Part shown: positions 53,410 through 62,333 of the stretch, in pieces
Numbering within the stretch: position 1 is the first letter of the stretch
How the letters are laid out: every line of letters begins with the position of its first letter
NCBI RefSeq assembly: GCF_001886615.1
Contig: NZ_CP018139.1
Span: 1,612,001 to 1,676,000 of the forward strand
Direction of reading: 5' to 3'
Length of the DNA: 64,000 nucleotides
Origin: Halomonas aestuarii
GTDB lineage: Bacteria > Pseudomonadota > Gammaproteobacteria > Pseudomonadales > Halomonadaceae
Program-made: the position numbers and the translations under genes
The notes under the pieces: model-generated
What the model was told of the DNA's origin: nothing
The model's input: the letters and a program-made list of their open reading frames with translations, nothing else
The model's database searches: none

Positions 53410-53486
53410 TGGCGCGCCCGGCAGGATTCGAACCTGCGACCCTCGGCTTCGGAGGCCGATACTCTATCCAACTGAGCTACGGGCGC
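53410..53486 (-). tRNA. tRNA-Arg (anticodon CCG)
   Basis: A 77-nt tRNA on the minus strand. The acceptor stem GCGCCCG pairs with CGGGCGC and is followed by G and an encoded CCA. The anticodon loop is CTCCGAA (anticodon CCG, reading CGG), and the T-loop is TTCGAAT. All four arms can be drawn. It stands alone with its own terminator. Confidence 0.96.
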
Positions 53487-53715
53487 CCATGCCTGGCGGC
53501 GTGGCGTCAGGCGGGCGCTATCCTACCCGCCTGCCCTGGCGCTGTCCAGCCAAGGGTGCCGGCCGGCCCCGGCCATGGTATGAGTCATGGGCATTTTCCA
53601 GGCGTTGGCGATGCCGGTATACTGTCATCCACTATATAAGCGCGCCGTGGCGTCCCCCCGGCTGACGCGATGCCGAGCGTGATTCCGATTACAGGACCGT
53701 CGAGAGGTGGTGAGA

Positions 53716-54471
53716 GTGAAATCCAGCAAGCTGATCATGGGGTGCCTGGTCACCCTGGGCCTGAGCGCAGGCATGGCCGTTGCACAGGACGACGCGGCGC
53801 GCGACGCCATCGCGGAACGCCTGAAGCCGGTGGGCGAACTCTGCCTGCAGGGCGAGGACTGCGGCACCGCCATGGCGGCCGCCAGCAGCGGCGGTGACTC
53901 CGGCGGCGGCGCCATCGATGGCGAGGGCATCTACAACAACGTCTGCATGGCCTGCCACGAGACCGGGGCCGCCGGCGCCCCGGTGCGTGGCGACGAGGCC
54001 GCCTGGAGCGAGCGAACCGGCAAGGGCTTCGAGACCCTGGTGAGCCACGCCATCAACGGCTTCAATGCCATGCCCGCCAAGGGCGGCAACCCCGGACTGT
54101 CCGACGAGGAAGTCCAGGCCGCGGTCGCCCACCTGGTGGATCCGGTCATGGACGTGCCGGCCCAGGAGAGCGGCAGTGACAGCGCCGAGGGTGGCGAGGC
54201 CATGGCCAGCGCCGAGCCCGCGACGGCCGGCATCGATGGCGAGGCGATCTACGGCTCCGTCTGCATGGCCTGCCATGACACCGGGGCCGCCGGCGCGCCG
54301 AAGAGGGGCGATGCCGAAGCCTGGGCGCCGCGACTGGAGAAGGGCACCGAGACCCTCTACAGCCACGCCATCAACGGCTTCAATGCCATGCCCGCCAAGG
54401 GCGGCAATCCGAACCTCTCCGATGCCGAGGTCCAGGCGGCGGTCGATCACCTGATCGGCAGCGTGCAGTAA
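53716..54471 (+). CDS. Diheme c5-type cytochrome with internal duplication
   Basis: A 251-aa periplasmic electron carrier. A signal peptide (SKLIMGCLVTLGLSAGMAVA) and an N-terminal segment with two cysteines (LCLQGEDCG) precede two class I cytochrome c domains. Each domain has CMACH as heme site and MPAKGG as the Met-ligand region. The linker is acidic and Ser/Glu-rich. The start is a GTG at 53716, with AGGT 7 nt upstream; two more GTGs lie just before. The two domains share a 47-bp identical stretch, so they arose by a recent duplication. It probably feeds a terminal oxidase. Confidence 0.9.
   Translation: MKSSKLIMGCLVTLGLSAGMAVAQDDAARDAIAERLKPVGELCLQGEDCGTAMAAASSGGDSGGGAIDGEGIYNNVCMACHETGAAGAPVRGDEAAWSERTGKGFETLVSHAINGFNAMPAKGGNPGLSDEEVQAAVAHLVDPVMDVPAQESGSDSAEGGEAMASAEPATAGIDGEAIYGSVCMACHDTGAAGAPKRGDAEAWAPRLEKGTETLYSHAINGFNAMPAKGGNPNLSDAEVQAAVDHLIGSVQ
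54043..54407 (+). repeat. Direct repeat pair within the diheme cytochrome gene
   Basis: The 47-bp stretch beginning AGCCACGCCATCAACGGCTT is identical at 54043-54089 and 54361-54407, 318 bp (106 codons) apart. Flanking regions remain similar (GTCTGCATGGCCTGCCA in both). It reflects tandem domain duplication kept in register. Confidence 0.92.
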
Positions 54472-54490
54472 CGCCGCACCGCAGGACCAG

Positions 54491-54516
54491 GAACGGGGCG
54501 CTCAGGCGCCCCGTTC
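54491..54516 (+). terminator. Terminator after cytochrome gene
   Basis: An 11-bp stem, GAACGGGGCGC (54491-54501) with 54506-54516, and a four-base TCAG loop. It lies 20 bp after the cytochrome stop. It faces the end of rep and may act on both sides. Confidence 0.8.
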
Positions 54517-54578
54517 TCGTTGCGACCCTCCCCGACGCCTGCAGCCCAGTAGCGAGCCTTCAGGCCAATAGATAGCCT

Positions 54579-56645
54579 TCAGCCGAGTAGAGAGCGCAGC
54601 CCGGCAATGGCGTCCTGGCCTCGGGCCTGCTTCTTCTCCGGGTCCTCCCGGTCGGCCCGGCCCTCCCACTCGAGATCGCCTTCCGGCAGCTCGTCCAGGA
54701 AACGACTGGGCGTGCAGTCCATCAGCTCGCCGTAGGCCTTGCGCTGGCGGGCCAGGGTGAGGGTCAGGGTGCGCCGGGCCCGGGTGATGCCCACGTACGC
54801 CAGCCGGCGCTCCTCCTCCACGGTGCCCGCTTCCACGGCATTGCGGTGGGGCAGCAGATCCTCCTCCAGGCCCATCAGGTAGACGTGGGGAAACTCCAGC
54901 CCCTTGGAGGCGTGCATGGTCAGCAGCTGCACCCGGTCGGAGTCGTCCTCCTCGGCCTGCTGCTCGAGGATGTCGCGCAGCACCAGCCGGGAGATCGCCG
55001 CCTCCACGTCATCGGTCTCGGTATCCTCGCTGGCCGTGTCCTCGGGATCGCGATTCATGGACTTCTCGAGCTGGTCCACCAGCACCCAGACGTTGGCCAT
55101 GCGGCGCTCGGCGATGGTCGGGGCGCTGGCGTTCTGGTAGAGCCAGGCCTCGTAGTCCATCTCGTGCAGCATGCCGCGGATGGCCTCGATGGCATCGCCC
55201 TGGTCCATGCGCCGGCGCACCCCGTCGATGAAGTGGGTGAAGCGCGACAGCCGCTCCATCGCCCGCTCCGGCAGCTGCTGCGCGAGCCCCAGCTCGTGGC
55301 AGGCGGCGAACAGCGAGATCGAGCGCCCGGTGGCCTGGTCGTTGGCATAGTTGGCCAGCTTCTCCAGGGTGCTCGGGCCGATCTCGCGCCGCGGCACGTT
55401 GACGATGCGCAGGAAGGCGTTGTCGTCGGCCGGGTTGATCAGCAGGCGCAGGTAGGCCATGGCGTCCTTGATCTCGTTGCGAGAGAAGAAGGAGGTGCCG
55501 CCGGAGAGCTTGTAGGGAATCTGGTAGTGCTGCAGCTTGAGCTCCAGCAGCCGGGCCTGGAAGTTGCCCCGGTAGAGCACCGCGAAGTCGCGCCACTCGG
55601 CACGCTCCTTGATGCGTCGCGTGAGGATCTCGCTGGCCACCCGCTCGGCCTCCGCCTCCTCGTGGCGGTTGACCACCACGCGGATCGCCGCCCCCTCGCC
55701 CATCTCCGACCACAGGGTCTTGTCGTAGACGTGGGGGTTGTTGCTGATCAGGGTGTTGGCGGCGCGCAGGATGGTGCCGGTGGAGCGGTAGTTCTGCTCG
55801 AGCTTGATCACCTTCAGGCGCGGGAAGTCCTCGCCCAGGGTGACCAGGTTCTCGGGGCGCGCGCCCCGCCAGGCATAGATCGACTGGTCGTCGTCGCCCA
55901 CCACGGTGAAGGTCGACCGCTCGCCCATCAGCAGCCGGACCAGCAGGTACTGGCTGATGTTGGTGTCCTGGTACTCGTCCACCAGCATGTAGTGGATCTT
56001 GCGCCGCCAGCGGGCCAGCGCCTCGGGGTCGTCGCGCAGCAGCACCACCGGCAGCAGGATCAGGTCGTCGAAGTCCACGGCGTTGTAGGCCTTGAGGTGG
56101 CGCACGTAGGCTTCAAAGACCCGGGCGGCGTACTGCTCGTCGTCGTCCGCGGCATGGGAGAGCGCCTGGCCGGGCAGCACCAGGTCGTTCTTCCACTGGG
56201 AGATCTGGTGCTGCACCGCGTTGATCTGGTCGGCATCGACCTGGGCATCCTTGTTCATCAGGTCGCGCAGCAGCGCCTTGGCATCCTCCGGGTCGAACAG
56301 CGAGAACCCCGGCCGGTACCCGAGTGCCTTGAGCTCGCCGCGGATGATGTTGAGCCCGAGGGTGTGGAAGGTGGAGACGGTCAGCCCGTGCCCCTCCTTG
56401 CCCCTGAGCATGGTCCCCACCCGCTCCTTCATCTCCCGGGCGGCCTTGTTGGTGAAGGTCACGGCGGCGATGCGCCGGGCGCTCATGCCGCACTCCTGCA
56501 CAAGGTAGGCGATCTTGGTGGTGATCACGCTGGTCTTGCCCGAGCCCGCCCCGGCGAGCACCAGACAGGGACCGTCGATGTAGCGCACGGCCTCCTGCTG
56601 GCGGGGGTTGAGGCCGGCGATCCGGCTGGCGATGGACATGGACAT
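54579..56645 (-). CDS. rep: ATP-dependent DNA helicase Rep
   Basis: A 688-aa superfamily 1A 3'-5' helicase. The start MSMSIASRIAGLNPRQQEAV leads to the Q-motif and Walker A LAGAGSGKTSVI. Other motifs are DEYQDTN (II), GDDDQSIYAWRGA (III), LEQNYRS (IV), the long LTMHASKGLEFPHVYLMGL (V) and VGITRARRTL (VI). Length and motif spacing fit Rep rather than UvrD. It helps forks pass protein roadblocks. The ATG shares one base with the trmL stop, so the genes are coupled. Confidence 0.93.
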   Translation of the reverse strand: MSMSIASRIAGLNPRQQEAVRYIDGPCLVLAGAGSGKTSVITTKIAYLVQECGMSARRIAAVTFTNKAAREMKERVGTMLRGKEGHGLTVSTFHTLGLNIIRGELKALGYRPGFSLFDPEDAKALLRDLMNKDAQVDADQINAVQHQISQWKNDLVLPGQALSHAADDDEQYAARVFEAYVRHLKAYNAVDFDDLILLPVVLLRDDPEALARWRRKIHYMLVDEYQDTNISQYLLVRLLMGERSTFTVVGDDDQSIYAWRGARPENLVTLGEDFPRLKVIKLEQNYRSTGTILRAANTLISNNPHVYDKTLWSEMGEGAAIRVVVNRHEEAEAERVASEILTRRIKERAEWRDFAVLYRGNFQARLLELKLQHYQIPYKLSGGTSFFSRNEIKDAMAYLRLLINPADDNAFLRIVNVPRREIGPSTLEKLANYANDQATGRSISLFAACHELGLAQQLPERAMERLSRFTHFIDGVRRRMDQGDAIEAIRGMLHEMDYEAWLYQNASAPTIAERRMANVWVLVDQLEKSMNRDPEDTASEDTETDDVEAAISRLVLRDILEQQAEEDDSDRVQLLTMHASKGLEFPHVYLMGLEEDLLPHRNAVEAGTVEEERRLAYVGITRARRTLTLTLARQRKAYGELMDCTPSRFLDELPEGDLEWEGRADREDPEKKQARGQDAIAGLRSLLG

Positions 56646-57163
56646 CAGGGGTTCCTCGCAGACGCGTGGGGGTCGGCCTCCGCGTGGCCGGACCCCGGAT
56701 CGCCGGACCCCATGAACGAGAGCTGTCGCCAGGCCTCGAAGACCACCACCGCGCAGGCGTTGGAGAGGTTCAGGCTGCGGCTGCCCTCGCGCATGGGAAT
56801 GCGCAGGCGCCGGGTCTCGGGCAGCGCATCGAGCATCGCCTGAGGCAGCCCGCGGGTCTCGGGGCCGAAGACCAGGGCGTCGCCCTCGCGATAGGCCGGC
56901 TCGTGATAACCGGTCCGCCCCCGGGTGGAGACGCCGAAGACCCGCGCAGGCGCCACGGCGGCGAGGAAGGCCGTCCAGTCCGCATGGACCCGCACCCGGG
57001 CCCATTCGTGGTAGTCGAGCCCGGCGCGCCGCAGGCGCTTGTCGTCCAGCGTGAAGCCGAGTGGCTCGATCAGGTGCAGCCGGAAGCCGGTGTTGGCGCA
57101 CAGCCGGATCAGGTTGCCGGTATTGGGCGGAATCTCGGGCTGGTAGAGCACCACGTCAAGCAT
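56645..57163 (-). CDS. trmL: tRNA (cytidine(34)-2'-O)-methyltransferase TrmL
   Basis: A 172-aa SPOUT-class methyltransferase that modifies the wobble base of certain tRNA-Leu species. It starts MLDVVLYQPEIPPNTGNLIR, followed by the trefoil-knot blocks LVFGPETRGLP and IPMREGSRSLNLSNACAVVVFE. AGGAG precedes the ATG. It lies upstream of rep and downstream of pyrE on the same strand. Confidence 0.93.
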   Translation of the reverse strand: MLDVVLYQPEIPPNTGNLIRLCANTGFRLHLIEPLGFTLDDKRLRRAGLDYHEWARVRVHADWTAFLAAVAPARVFGVSTRGRTGYHEPAYREGDALVFGPETRGLPQAMLDALPETRRLRIPMREGSRSLNLSNACAVVVFEAWRQLSFMGSGDPGSGHAEADPHASARNP

Positions 57164-57257
57164 CAACGACTCCTGATAGGAAGGGCCCGCGACGCACTCG
57201 GGCCCCGTGCGGGGCCCGAGGGACGTTCGGCGGGTACAGGCGTCACGCCCTCGGCGC

Positions 57258-57950
57258 TCAGCCGGCTCGCACGCCGTAGCGGTCGCGGTAGGCGCGGATC
57301 GCCTCGGCATGGCCCTTAAGGGCCTCGCCGGCGTGCTCCTCGAGGTACTCGAGCACCAGGTCCAGGGTGACGATGCTGACCACCGGCATGCCATAGGTGG
57401 CTTCCACCTCCTGGATGGCGCTGCGCGGATCGTCCTCGTCACGGCCGCGCTCCTGGCGGTCCAGGGCGATCACCACGCCCGCCGCCCGGGCGCCAGCGCC
57501 CTCGATCAGGCCCATGACCTCGCGGATGGCGGTGCCGGCGGTGATCACGTCGTCGATGATCAGGATGCGCCCGGCGAGCTCGGCACCGACGATGTGGCCG
57601 CCCTCGCCGTGATCCTTGGCCTCCTTGCGATTGAACGCATAGGGCAGGTCGCGGTCATGATGGTCGGCCAGGGCCACGGCGGTGGTGGCGGCCAGCGGGA
57701 TGCCCTTGTAGGCCGGGCCGAAGAGCACGTCGACCTCGAGGCCGCTGGCCTCGATGGCGCGGGCATAGAAGCGCCCCAGCCGGGCCAGGGCGCCGCCGGT
57801 CCGGAACAGGCCGGCGTTGAAGAAATAGGGACTGACGCGCCCGGACTTCAGGGTGAACTCGCCGAAGCTCAGCACGCCCTGCTCGATGGCGAACTCGATG
57901 AACTCCCGCTGGTAGGCTTGCATGCGCTGCGCGCCAGGCTGGTCCGCCAC
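57258..57950 (-). CDS. pyrE: Orotate phosphoribosyltransferase
   Basis: A 230-aa enzyme making orotidine 5'-phosphate from orotate and PRPP. It has [49 protein letters not shown] (loop Lys) and the PRPP motif [16 protein letters not shown]. The start is GTG at 57950 with AGGAGG upstream; ATG at 57923 lacks a ribosome site. It is divergent from crc, as in Pseudomonas. Confidence 0.95.
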   Translation of the reverse strand: MADQPGAQRMQAYQREFIEFAIEQGVLSFGEFTLKSGRVSPYFFNAGLFRTGGALARLGRFYARAIEASGLEVDVLFGPAYKGIPLAATTAVALADHHDRDLPYAFNRKEAKDHGEGGHIVGAELAGRILIIDDVITAGTAIREVMGLIEGAGARAAGVVIALDRQERGRDEDDPRSAIQEVEATYGMPVVSIVTLDLVLEYLEEHAGEALKGHAEAIRAYRDRYGVRAG

Positions 57951-58062
57951 GGGGCCTCCTATTTAACGGTCAAGGGCCTTTATCACGTCTATCGACCGGG
58001 GCCATTTACCCAAACGTCGAAACGTCGGGTATCATACACGCGCGACGAAAAAGGGACCACGT
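57951..58062. promoter_or_regulatory. Divergent pyrE/crc promoter region
   Basis: On the plus strand TATCAT (58030-58035) is a plausible -10 for crc. Two AAACGTCG copies lie immediately upstream (about 58012-58027). The pyrE side is AT-rich near 57960-57980. Function is inferred from position. Confidence 0.45.
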
Positions 58063-58830
58063 ATGAAAATCGCCACCATCAATGTCAACGGCATCCGCGA
58101 GGCCGTGGGTCGAGGCTTTCTCGACTGGCTGGCCAACCAGGACGCCGATGTCGTCTGCGTGCAGAACCTCAAGGCCAAGAGCTTCGAGCTGGACGATAGC
58201 ATCCTCTACCCGGAAGGGTACGAGGGCTACTTCCTCGATGCGGAGCAGGACGGCTTCTCGGGGGTCGGCCTGTACTGCCGCAAGATCCCCAAGGCGATCA
58301 TGTACGGCCTGGGATTTCCCCAGTGCGACCACGAGGCCCGCTTCCTGCAGGCCGACTACGACCGCTTCAGCATCGCCAGCTTCCTGATGCCCGACGGCAG
58401 CGACTATGCCGAGAAGCAGGCCTTCATGGCCCAGTACCAGGAGTACCTGTCGAAGATGGCCCGCAAGCGTCGCGAGTACATCATCTGCGGGACCTGGCAC
58501 ATCGCCCACAAGACGCTCGACCTGGAGAATTGGGCCGACAACCAGACCACGCCCGGCTTCAAGCCCGAGGAGCGTGCCTGGATGGACCAGGTGTTCGGTC
58601 CCACCGGCTTCATCGACACCTTCCGCGAGATCAACCGCGATGCCGGGGAATACACCTGGTGGCCGAAGCTCGACCAGGAGGTGCCGCGCTCCCGCCAGGA
58701 AGGCTGGCGCATCGACTACCAGATCGTCGGCCCCAACTTCCGTCGCCACGTGGTGGACGCCTGGATCGACTACGACGCGACCTTCTCGGAGTTCGCGCCG
58801 CTGATCGTCGAGTACGACCTGACGCTCTGA
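58063..58830 (+). CDS. crc: Catabolite repression control protein Crc (nuclease-dead exonuclease III fold)
   Basis: A 255-aa exonuclease III/AP-endonuclease-fold protein that closely follows Pseudomonas Crc (RKRREYI, PGFKPEERAWMDQVFG, EFAPLIVEYDL). The nuclease catalytic residues are replaced: VQNLKAK stands where XthA has LQETK, GTWHIAH where it has GDxN, and EFAPL where it has SDHxP. So it should not cut DNA but act with Hfq on mRNAs to repress secondary carbon use. The context, between pyrE and rph/yicC/gmk, is the same as in Pseudomonas aeruginosa. The many catabolic operons of this window are natural targets (inference). Confidence 0.92.
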   Translation: MKIATINVNGIREAVGRGFLDWLANQDADVVCVQNLKAKSFELDDSILYPEGYEGYFLDAEQDGFSGVGLYCRKIPKAIMYGLGFPQCDHEARFLQADYDRFSIASFLMPDGSDYAEKQAFMAQYQEYLSKMARKRREYIICGTWHIAHKTLDLENWADNQTTPGFKPEERAWMDQVFGPTGFIDTFREINRDAGEYTWWPKLDQEVPRSRQEGWRIDYQIVGPNFRRHVVDAWIDYDATFSEFAPLIVEYDLTL

Positions 58831-58864
58831 TCACGCCCTACGTCGCCGTTCCGGCCCGCCCGGA

Positions 58865-58900
58865 ACGCAACGCGCCGGCCCTCGGGCCGGCGCGTTGCGT
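58865..58900 (+). terminator. Terminator after crc
   Basis: A perfect 16-bp stem, ACGCAACGCGCCGGCC (58865-58880) with 58885-58900, closes a CTCG loop and is followed by TTG. It ends crc transcription. Confidence 0.82.
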
Positions 58901-58930
58901 TGTGGCATTCCTGATCAGGAAGGAACGATC

Positions 58931-59106
58931 CGCCGACAGGCCTCTCGGAGGCGCTGTGAACCCGTCCTTGGGCGCTACCAGCGCCCTGCTACGCTCTCGC
59001 GTCCCGCTCCGCTTGCAGGTCCGGGGCTGGCCATCCATGGCCAACCCGTTCGGAGCAGTGCTCCTCACCCCTGGCGCAGGACCTCTGATTCGGCCTGTCG
59101 TCGGCG
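58931..59106. repeat. Hairpin-rich intergenic element between crc and rph
   Basis: A non-coding stretch whose ends form an imperfect inverted repeat: CGCCGACAGGCC (58931-58942) and GGCCTGTCGTCGGCG (59092-59106). Inside are short perfect hairpins: GGCGCT/AGCGCC (58971-58985), GGCCAT/ATGGCC (~59029-59042) and GGAGCA/TGCTCC (59052-59064). The design fits a repetitive extragenic element. Only one copy is in the window, so repeat status is inferred. Confidence 0.55.
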
Positions 59107-59128
59107 CCCTTCGCCCCGGGAATCGGGC

Positions 59129-59866
59129 TCAGCCGCGAATGCCCAGCGCCTCGCGCTGATGGGCGAACAGCTCGCCGCCGGCCTTCTCGGCCAGGTCGAG
59201 CATGGCATCGAGCTCGGCACGACTGAAGGTGCCGGCCTCGGCGGTGCCCTGCACCTCGATCAGCCCGCCGCCCTCGGCCATCACCACGTTCATGTCAGTG
59301 TCGGCGCTCGAGTCCTCGGGGTAGTCCAGGTCGACCACCGGCATGCCCTTGAACAACCCCACCGAGACCGAGCTGACCAGCTGGTGGAAGGGGTCGCCCT
59401 TGATCTGCTTCTCGCGCTGCAGGTAGCGGATCGCGTCGATCAGCGCCACGCACCCGCCGGTGATGGAGGCGGTACGGGTGCCGCCATCGGCCTGGATGAC
59501 GTCGCAGTCGACGGTGATGGTGAATTCGCCCAGCTTCTTCAGGTTCACCGCCGCCCTCAGCGAACGGCCGATCAGCCGCTGGATCTCCAGGGTACGGCCG
59601 CCCTGCTTGCCGCGGGTCGCCTCGCGGCTGCCGCGGGTGTGGGTGGCCCGGGGCAGCATGCCGTACTCCGCGGTCACCCAGCCCTGCTTCTTGCCGCGCA
59701 GCCAGCGCGGCACGCCGGCCTCGACGCTGGCGTTGCACAGCACCTTGGTATCACCGAACTCCACCAGCACCGAGCCCTCGGCGTGGCGCGTGTAGTCGCG
59801 GGTGATGCGGATCTCGCGGGACTGGTCGGGGGCGCGTCCGCTGGGACGCCGGATCTCCGAGGACAT
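59129..59866 (-). CDS. rph: Ribonuclease PH
   Basis: A 245-aa phosphorolytic 3'-5' exoribonuclease trimming tRNA 3' ends. It has [54 protein letters not shown] and the phosphate/metal-site block [19 protein letters not shown]. Length is standard for the hexameric enzyme. Divergent from yicC, as in Pseudomonas. Confidence 0.95.
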   Translation of the reverse strand: MSSEIRRPSGRAPDQSREIRITRDYTRHAEGSVLVEFGDTKVLCNASVEAGVPRWLRGKKQGWVTAEYGMLPRATHTRGSREATRGKQGGRTLEIQRLIGRSLRAAVNLKKLGEFTITVDCDVIQADGGTRTASITGGCVALIDAIRYLQREKQIKGDPFHQLVSSVSVGLFKGMPVVDLDYPEDSSADTDMNVVMAEGGGLIEVQGTAEAGTFSRAELDAMLDLAEKAGGELFAHQREALGIRG

Positions 59867-59993
59867 GGCACCTCTCTTGAATCGTGATGATGACGGGAAG
59901 ACACCCGTGGAATGGCGGCCATTCTACACGGTCTCACGGGGGAATCGGTTACACTGCGACCCCCAGAGACATCACGGGTCATCGGGAGGCACC

Positions 59994-60857
59994 ATGGTCC
60001 ACAGCATGACCGCCTTTTCACGCCAGGATCGCGACACCGAAGCGGGCCGGCTGCAGCTCGAGCTGCGCTCGGTCAACCAGCGCTACCTGGAGCCCCACTT
60101 CCGCCTGCCCGAGACGCTGCGCGACCTGGAGCCACCGTTCCGCGAGGCCCTGCGCGCCCGCCTGGCCCGGGGCAAGGTCGAGTGCACCCTGCGCTTCGAG
60201 CCCAGCGGAGAGGAGGCCGAACCGGCCGTCGACCGAGCGCGCCTGGCGGCCCTGGCCGCGGCGCTGGAGGAGGTCCGCGACAGCGTGCCTGGCGCCGCCA
60301 TGCCGGATGCCCTCAGCCTGCTCGGGCATCCGGGCGTGCTCGACCGTCGCGGCCCGGACATGGAGGCCGTCAAGCAACAGGCCCTGGCCCTGTTCCAGGC
60401 CGCCCTGGACGACCTGGTGGCCGGCCGGGCCCGGGAGGGCGAGAAGCTCGCCGCGCTGATTCGCGAGCGACTGTTCGCGGTGAACGAACAGGTGGCCGAG
60501 GTGCGTAGGCTGATGCCCCAGATCCTCGAGCGCCAGCGGGCCCAGCTGCTGGAGCGACTCGAGGCGATCCGCGCCGAGCTGGATCCCCAGCGGCTCGAGG
60601 CCGAGCTGGTAATGCTCGCCCAGAAGGCCGACGTCGACGAGGAACTCGATCGCCTGGCCACCCATGTCACCGAGGTGGAGCGCCAGCTCGGCCAGCCCGG
60701 CCCGGTGGGACGGCGCCTGGACTTCCTGATGCAGGAGCTCAATCGCGAGGCCAACACCCTGTCGTCCAAGTCGGTGGTGGCCGCCACCACCCGCTGTGCC
60801 GTGGAACTCAAGGTGCTGATCGAGCAGATGCGCGAGCAGATCCAGAACATCGAGTGA
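59994..60857 (+). CDS. yicC: YicC-family endoribonuclease
   Basis: A 287-aa YicC family protein. The N-terminus MVHSMTAFSRQD, the block LQLELRSVNQRYLEPHFRLP and the C-terminal GRRLDFLMQELNREANTLSS/KS define the family. The centre is a long charged helical region. YicC proteins are now known as endoribonucleases linked to sRNA decay in E. coli. GGGAGG precedes the ATG at 59994. It lies in the conserved rph-yicC-gmk-rpoZ-spoT order. Confidence 0.93.
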   Translation: MVHSMTAFSRQDRDTEAGRLQLELRSVNQRYLEPHFRLPETLRDLEPPFREALRARLARGKVECTLRFEPSGEEAEPAVDRARLAALAAALEEVRDSVPGAAMPDALSLLGHPGVLDRRGPDMEAVKQQALALFQAALDDLVAGRAREGEKLAALIRERLFAVNEQVAEVRRLMPQILERQRAQLLERLEAIRAELDPQRLEAELVMLAQKADVDEELDRLATHVTEVERQLGQPGPVGRRLDFLMQELNREANTLSSKSVVAATTRCAVELKVLIEQMREQIQNIE

Positions 60858-60874
60858 CGACGGGTCTCGCCGAG

Positions 60875-60895
60875 CGCCGGGCCACCAGCCCGGCG
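60875..60895. terminator. Hairpin between yicC and the MFS fragment
   Basis: An 8-bp GC-only stem, CGCCGGGC/GCCCGGCG, with a five-base loop about 18 bp after the yicC stop. There is no T-run, so termination is possible but weak. Confidence 0.45.
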
Positions 60896-60922
60896 TTGCG
60901 GATCATGCCGGCCGTGAAGCGC

Positions 60923-61306
60923 TCACCCCGTCGCCCCGCGACGCCTCATTCGCAGAAGGCTCACTAGCGAGGTGCCCGCCAGCAGGGCGACGAAGCCATG
61001 GAAGGACGGCGCCAGCAGGGTCAGCAGGTTGCTGGCGGCGAACACCACCATCAGGCTGATCAGCAGGCGACGACGGGGAATCCGTGCGCCGATTGCCGAG
61101 ATCAACGGCGCACCGACCACCACCCCCAGGGCATAGGCGCTGATCGCCAGGCCCACGTCCTGGACCGCGATGTCGTAGTCATCCGCGATGCGCTGCATCA
61201 GGCCCATGATCACGAATTCGGTGGTGCCGATGGCGAAGCCCCCCAGCGCCAGGGCCTTCTCGGCCAGGCGGGGGTTCGGGGAAGGACGGGTCGAGTCCGT
61301 TGGCAT
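60923..61306 (-). pseudogene. Truncated major-facilitator transporter
   Basis: A 127-codon frame with an intact start encodes only the first three to four TM helices of an MFS drug/sugar efflux protein. LGGFAIGTTEFVIMGLMQRI, ISAYALGVVVGAPLISAIGA and RIPRRRLLISLMVVFAASNL are typical of the AraJ/YdhP group. Family members are near 390 aa. After FVALLAG the sequence departs from the family and ends in RMRRRGATG. Two-thirds of the gene is lost, so it is very likely non-functional. It interrupts the yicC-gmk neighbourhood. Confidence 0.85.
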
Positions 61307-61527
61307 GTCACGCTCCCTGGGACAATGGCGACGCCACCGCCCGGCGGTGCGAACGGGCGATGCGAAAAAAGGGGCGCCATTATTCCAGAGACCGGCCCGG
61401 GATGCGCGGACCGTTCCTCGAGGGGGCGGACGACGGCCGGGGCGGCTACAGCCGCGCCGTCATTCTGTGCGATACTCCGCCCCTTCCAGCCGACCACTCT
61501 CCGTTTCAACGTCAGGGACCGCCGCTC

Positions 61528-62142
61528 ATGGCCCAAGGTACGCTCTTCATCGTTTCCGCTCCCTCCGGCGCCGGCAAGACCAGCCTGGTGCGCGAACTGA
61601 TCGAAAGCCTCGACGGCATCCAGGTCTCGGTCTCGCACACCACCCGCGCGCGCCGCGACGGCGAGGTGGACGGCGTCAACTACCATTTCGTGGACGTGCC
61701 GGCCTTCGAGGCGATGGTCGAGCAGGGTGACTTCTTCGAGTATGCCCGGGTCTTCGACAACTACTACGGCACCTCACGCAGTGCCGTGCAGGCGATGCTC
61801 GCCGCCGGCCAGGACGTGATCCTGGAGATCGACTGGCAGGGCGCCCGCCAGGTGCGCGCGCAGCTGCCCGAGGCGGTCTCGGTGTTCATCCTCCCCCCTT
61901 CCCGGGAGGAGCTCGAGCGCCGTCTCTCCGGCCGCGGCACCGACGAGCATGCGGTGATCGCCCGCCGCATGCGCGACGCGGTGGACGAGATGACCCACCA
62001 CGACGAGTACGACTACCTGGTGATCAACGACGACTTCACCACGGCCCTGCGCGAGCTGCAGTCGCTGGTCATCGCGCGACGCCTGACCCTGGAGCGGGTC
62101 AGCGAGCACCACGCCCCCCTGCTCGAGGCGCTGCTGGCCTGA
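61528..62142 (+). CDS. gmk: Guanylate kinase
   Basis: A 204-aa guanylate kinase (GMP + ATP to GDP + ADP). The P-loop is IVSAPSGAGKTSLV; the GMP-binding part has VSHTTRARRDGEVDGVNYHF and the lid follows (EIDWQGARQVR). Start ATG 61528. It is upstream of rpoZ and spoT as in most gammaproteobacteria. Confidence 0.95.
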   Translation: MAQGTLFIVSAPSGAGKTSLVRELIESLDGIQVSVSHTTRARRDGEVDGVNYHFVDVPAFEAMVEQGDFFEYARVFDNYYGTSRSAVQAMLAAGQDVILEIDWQGARQVRAQLPEAVSVFILPPSREELERRLSGRGTDEHAVIARRMRDAVDEMTHHDEYDYLVINDDFTTALRELQSLVIARRLTLERVSEHHAPLLEALLA

Positions 62143-62333
62143 CCCTCGCAGCGGGTGCGCCTCGTGAATCCCGCGGCTGGCGCCCGTCCTGAGCCCGGGC
62201 GGCGGCGCTTGTCAGGGCAGCCGGGCGTCGAGTAATCTATCGGGTCTACCCAACGGTGGAATTCCCGGGGCGTTCCCACGCCGGCCGGGTCTTGCCCGTC
62301 GGTATCACCTTATTTCACTTCAGGAAGACATCC

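Noticed and set aside
54530..54590. Short direct repeats (AGCCTTCAG) between the cytochrome gene and rep
   Set aside because: Only two to three imperfect copies of about 9 bp, too short to support a functional call.
58063..58830. Annotation as active exonuclease III
   Set aside because: The catalytic Glu, Asp/Asn and Asp-His positions are all substituted, and the sequence and context match Crc.
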